NCBI RefSeq assembly: GCF_014656095.1
Contig: NZ_BNBT01000078.1
Coordinates: 1-36,949, forward strand
DNA length: 36,949 nt
DNA from: Streptomyces longispororuber
GTDB taxonomy: Bacteria > Actinomycetota > Actinomycetes > Streptomycetales > Streptomycetaceae
Direction of reading: 5' to 3'
The notes under the pieces are model-generated. The model ran no database searches and was not told the origin of the DNA. It saw only the letters and a list, made by a program, of their open reading frames with translations. This document shows positions 16,201-22,636 of this stretch, piece after piece; position 1 is the first letter of the stretch, and each line of letters starts with the position of its first letter. Position numbers and translations under genes: made by a program.

Positions 16201-18100
16201 CCCGCATCCGGCGCTGGTGGACTCGGCGATGCAGTGCATGCGACTGCTCGACGGCGACGGTGACGGCGACGACCGGGTCGGGCTGGTGTTCAGCATCAAG
16301 GCGGCCGAATTCCTCGCCCCCGGCGCGACCACCATGTGGGCCCTGATACGCCGTGCCCAGGACACGCGCGGCGCGGACCGGATCGACATCGACCTCGCGA
16401 CCGGCGACGGCACGGTGTGCCTGCGTCTGCGGGGCATCGCAGGCCGCCGAGCCGAGCAGCCGCCGGATCCGGCGGGCGGCCTCGCCACGCTGATGCCGGT
16501 GTGGGATCCCGTTCAGCCGACGCCACCCGCGACGTGGCCGCGGCATTCCGCATCAGTGGGCATCATCGCGCCCCCAGGGCAGGCGCGGGACGTGCTCCTC
16601 GCGCGCTTGCCCGGCGCGCACGTGGTCGCGGACCCGTCGCAGCGTACGTACGACAGGCAGAGCACGTACGACAGGCAGAGCACGCAGGACAGGCAGAGCA
16701 CGCACGACGACCTGGTGACGGCCCTCCGGTCCCTCCCGGAACTCGACCATCTGATCTGGGTGGCGCCCGGCGCCGTGGACGACCAGCCGGGTGCGGGCGT
16801 CGTCGAGGACCAGTCCAGCGGCTCGCTGCACGCTTTCCGCACGGTGAAAGCCCTTCTGGCCGCAGGGTACGGCGACCGCTCCTTGGGCCTGACCCTGATC
16901 ACCGAGCGGGCGCACGCCGTCCATGAGGCCGAGGCGGTCGACCCGGCGCACGCCGGCGTGGCCGGCCTGGCGGGGTCGACCGCGAAGGAGTACCCCAACT
17001 GGGGGGTGCGGGTGGCGGACGTCCAGGACTACGACGCGACTTCTCTGGCCGCGGTGCTCGACCTGGCGCCGGACCCGGACGGTAACCTGCGCATCCACCG
17101 CGACGGCCGCTGGCACGAGCAGCGGCTGATGACCGTTCAGCAGGCCTCGCCGACGTCCTCCCTGCTGCGGCAGGGCGGCACGTACGTCATCATCGGCGGG
17201 GCGGGCGCCCTGGGGACGGTCATCAGCGAGTACGTGATCCGCCGGTACCGCGCCCAGGTGGTGTGGCTCGGACGCAGGCCGCGGGACGCGCGAGTCGAGG
17301 CCGCCATCGCTCGGGCGACCGGCGCGGACGGTCCCGCGCCGCTGTACCTGCAATCCGACGCCACCGACCTCGCGTCCCTGCGCGCGGCGAAGGACGAGAT
17401 CGTACGACGGTTCGGCGCGGTGCACGGTGTCATCCACTCGGGCCTGGTGTTCTCGGGGGCGAGCCTGGCCCGGATGAGCGAGGCGCAGTTCGAGGACGTG
17501 CTGCGCGGCAAGGTCGACGCGAGCGTGCGGTGCATGCAGGTGTTCGGCGGTGACTCGCTCGATTTCGCGCTGTTCCTCTCCTCGATCAACTCGTACCTCA
17601 AAGCCATCAAGCAGGCGAACTACGCGGCCGCCTGCACGTTCCTCGATTCGTTCGCCCTGACGGTGCGACGCCGCTACGGCACTGTCGGCAAGGTGCTGAA
17701 CCTGGGCTACTGCTTCAACAACGCACCCACCGAGGGAGAGCCGGGCGCGGTGGTCGCGGCGCAGGCGCCGCTGATCCAGCCGGACGAGCTGACGGCGGCG
17801 ATCGAACGGCTGTGCGCGGGGCCGGTCAGCAGGCTGACGTTGATGAAGTTCAGTCCCGCGCTCAACAACCGAGGCATCGTTCTGGGCGACGACGACGTCA
17901 TCCTCCCCACGGCCGTGCCGCCGGACGCCGTGCCGCCGGACGCCGTGCCGCCGGATGCCGTGTCGCCGGACGCCGTGCCAGCGGATGCCGTGCCGCCGGA
18001 CGCCGTGCCCGCCGACCTCCAGGAACCGGCGGTGGCGCCGGGCGGCGAACTGGAGCGGCTGCGCGCCCGCATCGCAGAGCTGACCGCGCTCGCGATCTGA
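7232..18100 (+). CDS. Hybrid NRPS / trans-AT PKS: C-A(Gly)-PCP-KS-cMT-ACP-KS-DH-KR, 3622 aa
   Basis: Residues 1-28 form a helical head (LARMYADGELSTTEVLAEL), a likely docking element. C domain ~30-460 with HHLVIDG at 157. A domain ~488-990 with TSGSTGKPKG at ~655, FDIAALEL at ~700 and LYGPTETT at ~790; the specificity residues read D-I-L-Q-L-G-L-I-W-K, a glycine code. PCP Ser 1054. KS1 ~1129-1556 (Cys 1303, His 1439, His 1479). No AT follows, only the KS-adjacent linker ending YPFAAKRYW, as in trans-AT PKSs. C-methyltransferase ~1750-2110 with LLEIGAGTG at ~1931. ACP Ser 2169. KS2 ~2258-2666 (Cys 2413, His 2548, His 2588). DH with HQVQGTGIAP (His 2832) and Asp 2997 in DSAMQ. KR with GGAGALG at ~3322 and Tyr 3464 in NYAAACTFLD. 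The protein ends in a PPDAV repeat and a charged helix, without its ACP: the module is completed by the next gene, 24 nt downstream. Confidence 0.95.
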   Translation: MSLRALARMYADGELSTTEVLAELDRRVDIPLSEGQRGLWALAKMEPETYAYNVPVCFSFADVDPEALQAAFRDTLSRHPLLSATVRETDDGPLLSHGDADGFFVEHVDISDVPSGRVLDFLKERARRPFDLVGGPLTRLAVLRRSASEAYVLLVVHHLVIDGVSGRLVIDTLFSSYRARVEGRDVPTEVGSASFGDFVAWERDVLAGERAEEDREFWVRELAGADALTGLPSQVALEQDALHVGEVHTSRLPKEQAAAVAAFTASHEISPGIFFLAAFLTLLHRYTGSEDLVIGMPVAGRPTEHFDPVVGCFVNTLPIRSRPEASEEFTSFARRVQSTVLDVLEHGTYPFHRIVDDLGVRGVNPRSPLYQVVYNYQDSALSGYLGERARATGETDFELVDGLYQLGEYDLTVDVAPGDGYLVNWKYHPDAYAAHAVEGMARHFATLVDSVLASDGQTPIGRLDLLDDDEQRRVIETWNRTEADYPTHRTCWDLFAEQAEANPDAQALTCGERTLTYRELADHSLAVAQALTRQGVGPGDVVGVCYERSLDLVAALLAVMKLGAVYLPLDSRLPAERLSYMVEDSGAQLVICHEAVLDRLAAVRSPKARLHLTDRQDEQAAHAHAGAEAGAAAGDTTADAPDSRASTPQAAYIIYTSGSTGKPKGVVVPHAALTNFLLAMARTLDVASSDRLLALTTHSFDIAALELYLPLITGGQVCVCESATAADATLLAEKIADWRPTLMQATPATWAMLVRVGWQNTEGVKILCGGEALPEGLKDHLVARGEAWNLYGPTETTIWSVAKRLRREEPVTIGNPLANTRLYVLDQNLSPLPVGVTGELHIAGDGLALGYHRKPELTAERFVANPFAPGRLYRTGDRARRLPNGEIVVLGRMDHQVKLRGHRIELGEIEAVLNAQPGIGRSVVLLEHVGLSDRLTAYYTGSGDVPVDVALLRAELATTLPAYMLPAAFVALDAFPLTAHGKVDRAKLAEAARTVAFPAAERPVAERAAAGGPAAERPVAVLAIERTVRGIFEEVLGSRDIDRAAGFFDIGGDSFAAIEAAARINREFGCSLRPTSVFAHPSVAAMARHLTGLLPAGQAAAAQPVAPERQPDPRPAAPAAVDASLADAIAVIGISCRFPGAMDHREFWSALVEGRSGGTSWSVEELRALGVPEELITRPGYVPQRSVVDGRAEFDAAFFDISPRDAEFMDPQARLLLQHAWQALEDAGYRPEDVPETSVTTSTSTNFYQALLPALMANASGPRVLASSETYAAWLFAQGGTVPAMISTKLGLRGPSMAVSTNCSSALSAVHVACQGLLAGDVDQAIVGAASLFSAGDLGYVHQPGLNFSSDGRSRAFADGADGMSGGEGVGVVVLKRASEAIAAGDHVYCLIRGIAVNNDGGDKAGFYAPGVRGQAEVIRKALDKAGTNPSTISYVEAHGTGTRLGDPIEVAALTEAYRHYTTRSQYCGIGSVKSNIGHLDAAAGIAGLIKVTLALQHGEVPRTLHCDAPSAEIDWDESPFFVADRNLPLDGDEPARAGLSSFGIGGTNAHAVLEQAPTGARAAGRPGPQAVVLSARDGERLGVLARQLLEFLPGFRDAHGELASLAYTLQVGRRAMAERVVFVAHDVDELTATLQDYVERGARAAVFEGTARRPEDQLLGLFDRPGELRDLVAGWLEQGEWDKIAPLWVNGVDVDWGAYHGANPPVRVSLPTYPFAAKRYWPTAEAVSVPVPVPVPVSRATDPLDAESLLLAAARPESVETFLSGRASATEEMDGLSRPLVLAQLVAAGLFDAPVRRDLIGRRITPSFAPWLDHTVAVLLRHGELVREGEHVAPRKGAPGLEQAWRAWRAWKDARAADLELAAKTGLTERMIEALPEILSGRTKATAVMFPGGSFELVEPVYRGNATADYFNDVTAGAVRAEVEARRAGARLLEIGAGTGSTSERVLAQLRGHDLAEYCYTDISKAFVIDAERRFAGHVPNLSFTTFDVEREPGAQGLAAGAYDIVIANNVLHATQDIVRAVRHARALLRPGGVLVLNELARNDWWSHLTFGLLEGWWRFTDGRRIQGGPALSSNAWREVLRECGFDTVELLAEPARELGQQVLLARAGSPVPRLDLRPAAPSSLKGDVRSIEEHVRASVERVLAETLKLTADELAADKPFADYGLDSLTGVSLVDRLNDALGTDLDPSVLFENPSIRRLTSFIVEEEGAALVAAASGPSEVSGPSAESGPSVVPGSSVVPGPPVVSEPSRGAREPVAIVGMSGRFPGARDVDEFWDLLASGRDAVSKVSRWDLASLGSVCLDGGLLDGVDEFDPLFFGISGAEALYMEPQQRLFLQEAWRALEDAGHAGESLDRDRCGIYVGCAAGDYLDLTGPSDYPGQALWGNMNSLVPSRIAYYLDLHGPAIAVDTACSSSLVSLYLACQALWAGEVTTAIAGGVYVQNSPRLYLAASRAGMLSPTGRCRSFDQAADGFVPAEGVGALVLKRLSDAEADGDHIHGVINGIGINHNGTTNGIAAPNGTSQERLIRQIYQDFDIDPAGIGLAEAHGTGTKLGDPVEFRALDRAFRGFTDAERFCSLGSTKASIGHAQAAAGVIGVIKALLAMRHEVLPGLPHHTATNPSVTLAGSPFFVHTEPRRWAVPEGGKRRAAITSLGASGTNAHAVIEQPSKMPTPARGRQDGTRLIALSAATEHALREQVVRLARHCREHPDLDVGDVSHTLLLGRRHLRHRWASVVRDIAELEGQCTAWLSGQEMLSRSADSGLQALARQFLDGEAPDFAALFRDGRFRRVPLPGYPFERERYALPARAVADEGPQRDGRVLTGDEFYLREHQVQGTGIAPGAMYLQWAAAAARRTASDAVRLHDIVFLRPLSVSGVPRTLRVALRADGEVTRFMVSSTESAGDEPVLHCQGEVSAEEPTSAPALDLPALLRDLPPVEFDPARFYAEWQERGISYGPTFQGVAAVHCGDNAVLAELRLPGTASGSMDGPAPHPALVDSAMQCMRLLDGDGDGDDRVGLVFSIKAAEFLAPGATTMWALIRRAQDTRGADRIDIDLATGDGTVCLRLRGIAGRRAEQPPDPAGGLATLMPVWDPVQPTPPATWPRHSASVGIIAPPGQARDVLLARLPGAHVVADPSQRTYDRQSTYDRQSTQDRQSTHDDLVTALRSLPELDHLIWVAPGAVDDQPGAGVVEDQSSGSLHAFRTVKALLAAGYGDRSLGLTLITERAHAVHEAEAVDPAHAGVAGLAGSTAKEYPNWGVRVADVQDYDATSLAAVLDLAPDPDGNLRIHRDGRWHEQRLMTVQQASPTSSLLRQGGTYVIIGGAGALGTVISEYVIRRYRAQVVWLGRRPRDARVEAAIARATGADGPAPLYLQSDATDLASLRAAKDEIVRRFGAVHGVIHSGLVFSGASLARMSEAQFEDVLRGKVDASVRCMQVFGGDSLDFALFLSSINSYLKAIKQANYAAACTFLDSFALTVRRRYGTVGKVLNLGYCFNNAPTEGEPGAVVAAQAPLIQPDELTAAIERLCAGPVSRLTLMKFSPALNNRGIVLGDDDVILPTAVPPDAVPPDAVPPDAVSPDAVPADAVPPDAVPADLQEPAVAPGGELERLRARIAELTALAI
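10226..10291 (+). repeat. In-frame repeat in the A-PCP linker
   Basis: Imperfect repeats of GCCGCCGAAAGGCCG encode AAERPVAERAAAGGPAAERPVA between the adenylation domain and the PCP of the first gene. It is a flexible linker. Confidence 0.55.
12419..12445 (+). repeat. In-frame 6-bp repeat (Val-Pro) before the cMT
   Basis: GTTCCG/GTTCCC units encode VPVPVPVPV in the linker between the KS-adjacent region and the first methyltransferase of the NRPS-PKS protein. Confidence 0.6.
13894..13983 (+). repeat. Imperfect repeats in the ACP-KS linker
   Basis: Degenerate units of about 15-18 nt encode runs of S/G-P-S-V-V-P between the first ACP and KS2. They are less regular than the other linker repeats. 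Confidence 0.4.
16646..16699 (+). repeat. Three tandem 18-bp units inside the KR structural subdomain
   Basis: Three in-frame units (ACGTACGACAGGCAGAGC and two close copies) encode TYDRQS, TYDRQS, TQDRQS, followed by a partial THDD. They fall in the non-catalytic N-terminal half of the KR region (residues ~3139-3156), where they should form a loop. Confidence 0.75.
17915..18004 (+). repeat. Six tandem 15-bp units (Val-Pro-Pro-Asp-Ala)
   Basis: Six 15-nt units (GTGCCGCCGGACGCC and variants) encode VPPDA repeats that link the KR to the C-terminal helix ELERLRARIAELTALAI. They probably give a flexible tether for docking to the next protein. Confidence 0.8.
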
Positions 18101-18124
18101 TCGCGGCCTTCGAAGGGACTGATC

Positions 18125-21100
18125 GTGAAAAAGCTGCTGCTCGACTTTCTCTGGTCCCATCTGTGCACGCTCGGCGCGTTCCGTGAATCCGGGCGGACTC
18201 CCGAGGCCGCACGGGAAGCGGCGGGCCTCGCGCCGGGGTACGGCGCCTGGTTCGACGAAAGCCTGCGCGTGCTGGAAGGGGCCGGCTACATCGAGCGGCA
18301 GGGCGGCAGGATCCTTCTCGACGACGATGCCCCGCGGCACCGGCCGGTCGAGCAGCTGTGGCGCGAGTGGGAGACGGCAAAGCCCGCGTGGCAGGAGAAT
18401 CCCGACCTCGCGGCCACCCACCTGCTGGTGGAGACCGCCTTGCGTGCCTTCCCCGACATCCTCAGCGGACGTCGACCGGCCACCGAGGTCCTCTTCCCCG
18501 GGGGATCGCTGGAGCTGGTGCAGAACGCGTACGAGACCAATCCGGCGTCCGCGTTCTTCAACCAGGTCCTGGCCGCCGACCTGATGGCGCGGCTGCGCCG
18601 ACGGCCCCTGAGGGCCGATGGCGCGCGGATCCTGGAGATCGGCGCCGGCACGGGAGCCACGAGCGCCGTCGTCCTGGAGGCGCTGCGATCCGCGCGCCTG
18701 GACGTGCGCGAGTACTGCTACACCGACATATCAAGGGCCTTCCTGAACCACGCGGAGCGGTCGTTCGGTGCGGAAAACCCTTCGCTGACCTGCGCGATCC
18801 TGGACATCGAGCGCCCGGTGGCCGCCCAGGGCCTCACCCTGGGCGGCCACGACGTCGTCATCGCCGCCAACGTCCTGCACGCCACCCGGGACATCCGCCA
18901 CACCCTGCGGAACGCCAAGGCGCTCCTCAAGCCCGGCGGGCTGTTGGTCCTGAACGAGCTGACCGCGAACAATCTCCTCAGCCAGTTCTCGTTCGGCCTC
19001 CTGGACGGATGGTGGCGCTATGAGGACCCGTACCTGCGGATCCCGGGCAGCCCGCTGCTGTCCACCGCGCGCTGGCGGCACGTCCTGACGCAGGAGGGTT
19101 TCCAGGCGATCGCTCTGCCCGCGCAGGATGCCGAGGATCTGGGACAGCAGATCATCGTGGCCGAGAGCGACGGCGTCATACGGCAGGCGACAGCCGTGCC
19201 GCGCCCGTCCGCGCCGTACGTGGCGCCGGTCCGCGAGAGTCCGGCGCGGGCCGCGGCCGATCCGGGCGCCGGGAGCGAGCCCGGAGACCGGCTGCGCGCC
19301 CACATCGAGGCAGTCGCGCTGGATGTGCTGGCAGAGGCGTTGGACATCCCGCGGACGAGGATCGGGCGGGTCGAGCCCTTCTCGGACTACGGGCTCGATT
19401 CGATCTTCGCGGTGAACGTGGCCCGGGCCCTCGGCGGGACGCTCGGCATCGACCTCGACATCACCGTGCTGTTCGAGCACAACACGCTGGCCGAGCTGGG
19501 CGAGTTCATCGTCTGCGAATACGCCGATGACCTGCGGGATGTGCTCCTGCCGCAGCCCCCGTCGCCCGACCGGGCGCCCGATCCCGCGCAGCCTCAACCT
19601 CGACCTCAGCTTGAGATTCAACCTCAGCCTGAGATCGACGAGGCCGCGCTCGACGGCATGGCCATCGTCGGCATGGCCGCACGCTTCCCCGGGGCCGACG
19701 ACGTCGACGCGTTCTGGCGGATCGTCGAGCAAGGCAGACGGTGCATCACCGCACCACCGGAAGAGCGTGCGGACTGGGCGTGCTACGGCGACGAGGCAGC
19801 CGAGCTGCGGGGCGGTTTCCTCGACGGGGTGCATGAATTCGATCCGCTCTTCTTCCGCATGTCGATGACCGAGGCCCGCCAGGTGACGCCGGAGCTGCGC
19901 CTGCTGCTGATGACGGCGTGGAACGCCGTCGAGGACGCGGGCTATCGGCCGGCCGAGCTGCGGACGCGGCCCACGGGCGTGTTCGTCGCCGCGACGCAGA
20001 GCGAGTACCGGCCCGCGGCCATGGACCTGATGAGCCTGCCGTCGCCCGCGATGGTGCCCAACCGGATCTCGTACCTGCTCGACCTCAACGGCCCCAGCGA
20101 GCAGTGCGACACGACGTGCTCGTCCTCGTTCGTGGCCCTGCACCGGGCGATCCGGTCCATCCGCGACGGCGAGTGCGAGCAGGCGCTCGTCGGCGGGGTG
20201 AACCTGGTGATGTCACCCGCGGGGTTCGGCGGGATGCGGGCCGCGGGGATGCTCAGCCCGCGCGGCGACGTGAGGCCGTTCCAGCAGGGCGCCGACGGTA
20301 CGGCGCGCGGCGAGGGCGTCGCCGCCGTACTGATCAAACCCTTGAGGCGGGCCCTGGAGGACGGGGACGTCGTCCACTGCGTCGTGCGCGGCACCGGCGT
20401 GGCCCACGGCGGCCGGGGCGTGTCCTTCACGGCACCGAACATCAAGGGCATGAAGGCAGCCGTCGCGCACGCCTACGCCGACGCCGGGATCGATCCGGGT
20501 GCCGTGGACTACATCGAGACCCACGGCATGAGTTCGATGCTTGCGGACAGCGCGGAGCTGGCGGCGCTCGGCGCCGGACTCCGCAGCGAGGGCGACGGCG
20601 ATGACGACAGCGAGGGTGACAGCGACGACGTGACGTATCTGGGCAACGTAAAGCCCTGCATCGGGCACACGGAGGTGGTCTCCGGCCTGGCCGCGCTGGT
20701 GAAGACCGCACAGGCGATGCGGCACGGCGTGATCCCGGCGCTCCCTGGCTTCGGGCGGCTGCACCGCGGCCTCTCCCTGAAGGGGACGCGGCTGCGCGTC
20801 GCCGAGCGGAACCTGCCCTGGCCCGAGCGCACCGACGACGCGGGCCGGCCGCTGCCGCGCCGCGCGAGCATGCACAGCTTCGGGATCGGCGGCGTGAACG
20901 CGCATGTGGTGCTGGAGCAGCACATCACCTCCGCGGACCGGGACGAGGACCCGGGCGCGCAGGTCCTTGTGCTCTCGGCGCGGAGCCTCGACGCGCTGCG
21001 CGAGCGGGCGCGCCGGCTGACGCACCGGCTTGCCGAGGCGGATCCGCGCTCCTGGGCGGACATCGCGTACACGTTGCAGGTCGGCCGGGAAGCGATGAGC

Positions 21101-22636
21101 TGCCGGCTGGCGTTCGTAGCGCAGGGCACCGAGGACGCCGCGCGCGTTCTGGATGGTTGGCTGAGGGGCGACCCAGACACGCTCGCCCGCGTGGCGTTCG
21201 CCGACGGTGTCGATTCCGCTGCCGGCGCCGCGCACGACGGGAAGCCGACGCGGCTCGATCACGTACCAGAGCGCTGGGCCGCGGGCGCGTCCATCGACTG
21301 GGACCTGATGCATCGCGGCGCTCGCCGCAAGCGGATCGCACTGCCCGGCTATCCCTTCGCCCGCCTGACGTGTTTCGCCGAACAGGCGCCGCGGCCGGAT
21401 CAGGCCGCGCACCCAGGCGTCGGCCCTGTGGAGGGCGAGGCCTTCGTCGCCGACCTCGTCGCCTCGGTGCTCGGCTTGCCGCGCCACGAGATCGACAGCA
21501 CCAGGTCACTCGCCGACTACGGACTCAACTCCCTGCTCCTGGTCGCGATGCTGGGCCGGATCACCCGTGCGTTCCCGGGATTCCGGCCTGAATGGTGGCA
21601 GCCGCACGACACGTTGAACGACGTGATCGCGAGGCTGCCCGAGGCGACCGCCCCCTCCACGCGCGGGCCGGCCCCGGAGCTGGTGCGCCTCAACGGCGTC
21701 ACCGAGGGCCGGCCCGTCTTCTGGATCCACGGCGCCCTCGCCGGCGTCGAGTCCTACCGTACGATCGCCGAGCGGATCGACCGCCCCTTCTACGGCATCC
21801 AGGCCCGAGGCCTGCTGACCGAGGACGCGCCGATCGAGGGCGTCACGGCCATGGCCGAGTATTACACCGAGGTCATCCGCCAGGCGCAGCCCCAGGGGCC
21901 GTACGACGTCGGCGGGTTCTGCCTCGGTGGCATCGTTGCCTATGAGGTGACCCGCAGGTTGCAGGCGCAGGGCCAGGACGTGGCCTCGCTGACGATGGTG
22001 GACTCGCCGGACGAGACCGGCCTGGCGAAGTCGAACGCGAACGGCTTCCAGTCGGCCAAGAGCGCGGCTTTGCAGGTGGTCAATTCCCTGCTCTGGCCGG
22101 CGGGGGAGAAGGACCCGGCGGTCCTGCGCGCGCGTCTCGTCCACCGGGACGAGGTCGCGGAGGACCGGGACGAGGTCGCGGAGGACCTGGACGAGGTCGG
22201 GGAGGACCTGGACGAGGACGCGTTCGTGGCGAGGCTCGCGGAGCTGGCGGCCGAGCGCGGTCTTGCCATGCCACCGGCCCAGATCGCCCGGTTCGTCAGG
22301 CGCAACATGGCGATCCAGCTCGCCTACCGGCTCGGCGAGCACGCCATCAGGCCTCTGCCGCGTCCGGAAGCCGTCCTGTGCACCTACTTCCGCAACCGGC
22401 GCGGGCTCTTCCTGGGCGAGGTCGCACCCTACTTCCAGGTCGCGGGCGAGACCTTCTCCCTCGACCACGTGAACTACCAGCAGGACTGGGAACGCGAGCT
22501 GCCGGGCCTTCGCCTGGTGGAGATCGACGCCGCGAACCACATGACGATCCTGAACGACGCGGAGCCGCTCGCCGCGATCGAGGAGACATGCCTGGCGCTC
22601 TACGCGTCCGAGGAGATCGGGGCCACCCGTGGCTGA
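18125..22636 (+). CDS. Trans-AT PKS: cMT-ACP-KS-ACP-TE, 1503 aa, carries the terminal thioesterase
   Basis: The GTG start follows GAAGGGAC. The protein opens with the N-terminal subdomain of a C-methyltransferase and its SAM motif (ILEIGAGTG at ~168), completing the KS-DH-KR module that ends the previous protein. ACP Ser 426 (GLDSIF). KS ~512-933 with Cys 665 (DTTCSSS) and His 848 in CIGHTEV; the usual HGTGT is HGMSS (His 800), an odd variant that keeps the His. No AT follows. A second ACP has GLNSLLL with Ser 1136. The thioesterase (~1160-1500) has GGFCLGG, so its nucleophile is Cys 1266 rather than Ser, with Asp 1293 (MVDSPD) and His 1472 (ANHMTI) as likely partners. A 7-residue acidic repeat interrupts the TE lid region at ~1342. 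It should release the finished chain by hydrolysis or cyclisation. The next gene overlaps its end by 8 nt. Confidence 0.93.
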   Translation: MKKLLLDFLWSHLCTLGAFRESGRTPEAAREAAGLAPGYGAWFDESLRVLEGAGYIERQGGRILLDDDAPRHRPVEQLWREWETAKPAWQENPDLAATHLLVETALRAFPDILSGRRPATEVLFPGGSLELVQNAYETNPASAFFNQVLAADLMARLRRRPLRADGARILEIGAGTGATSAVVLEALRSARLDVREYCYTDISRAFLNHAERSFGAENPSLTCAILDIERPVAAQGLTLGGHDVVIAANVLHATRDIRHTLRNAKALLKPGGLLVLNELTANNLLSQFSFGLLDGWWRYEDPYLRIPGSPLLSTARWRHVLTQEGFQAIALPAQDAEDLGQQIIVAESDGVIRQATAVPRPSAPYVAPVRESPARAAADPGAGSEPGDRLRAHIEAVALDVLAEALDIPRTRIGRVEPFSDYGLDSIFAVNVARALGGTLGIDLDITVLFEHNTLAELGEFIVCEYADDLRDVLLPQPPSPDRAPDPAQPQPRPQLEIQPQPEIDEAALDGMAIVGMAARFPGADDVDAFWRIVEQGRRCITAPPEERADWACYGDEAAELRGGFLDGVHEFDPLFFRMSMTEARQVTPELRLLLMTAWNAVEDAGYRPAELRTRPTGVFVAATQSEYRPAAMDLMSLPSPAMVPNRISYLLDLNGPSEQCDTTCSSSFVALHRAIRSIRDGECEQALVGGVNLVMSPAGFGGMRAAGMLSPRGDVRPFQQGADGTARGEGVAAVLIKPLRRALEDGDVVHCVVRGTGVAHGGRGVSFTAPNIKGMKAAVAHAYADAGIDPGAVDYIETHGMSSMLADSAELAALGAGLRSEGDGDDDSEGDSDDVTYLGNVKPCIGHTEVVSGLAALVKTAQAMRHGVIPALPGFGRLHRGLSLKGTRLRVAERNLPWPERTDDAGRPLPRRASMHSFGIGGVNAHVVLEQHITSADRDEDPGAQVLVLSARSLDALRERARRLTHRLAEADPRSWADIAYTLQVGREAMSCRLAFVAQGTEDAARVLDGWLRGDPDTLARVAFADGVDSAAGAAHDGKPTRLDHVPERWAAGASIDWDLMHRGARRKRIALPGYPFARLTCFAEQAPRPDQAAHPGVGPVEGEAFVADLVASVLGLPRHEIDSTRSLADYGLNSLLLVAMLGRITRAFPGFRPEWWQPHDTLNDVIARLPEATAPSTRGPAPELVRLNGVTEGRPVFWIHGALAGVESYRTIAERIDRPFYGIQARGLLTEDAPIEGVTAMAEYYTEVIRQAQPQGPYDVGGFCLGGIVAYEVTRRLQAQGQDVASLTMVDSPDETGLAKSNANGFQSAKSAALQVVNSLLWPAGEKDPAVLRARLVHRDEVAEDRDEVAEDLDEVGEDLDEDAFVARLAELAAERGLAMPPAQIARFVRRNMAIQLAYRLGEHAIRPLPRPEAVLCTYFRNRRGLFLGEVAPYFQVAGETFSLDHVNYQQDWERELPGLRLVEIDAANHMTILNDAEPLAAIEETCLALYASEEIGATRG
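19589..19638 (+). repeat. Gln-Pro-rich repeat in the ACP-KS linker
   Basis: Imperfect CTCAACCTCGA-like units encode QPQPRPQLEIQPQPEI between the first ACP and the KS of the second PKS protein. Confidence 0.5.
22148..22210 (+). repeat. Three tandem 21-bp units in the thioesterase lid
   Basis: Units at 22148-22168, 22169-22189 and 22190-22210 encode DEVAEDR, DEVAEDL and DEVGEDL, then a partial DED. The acidic heptads lie between the nucleophile and the catalytic His, where alpha/beta-hydrolase thioesterases have their helical lid. Confidence 0.8.
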
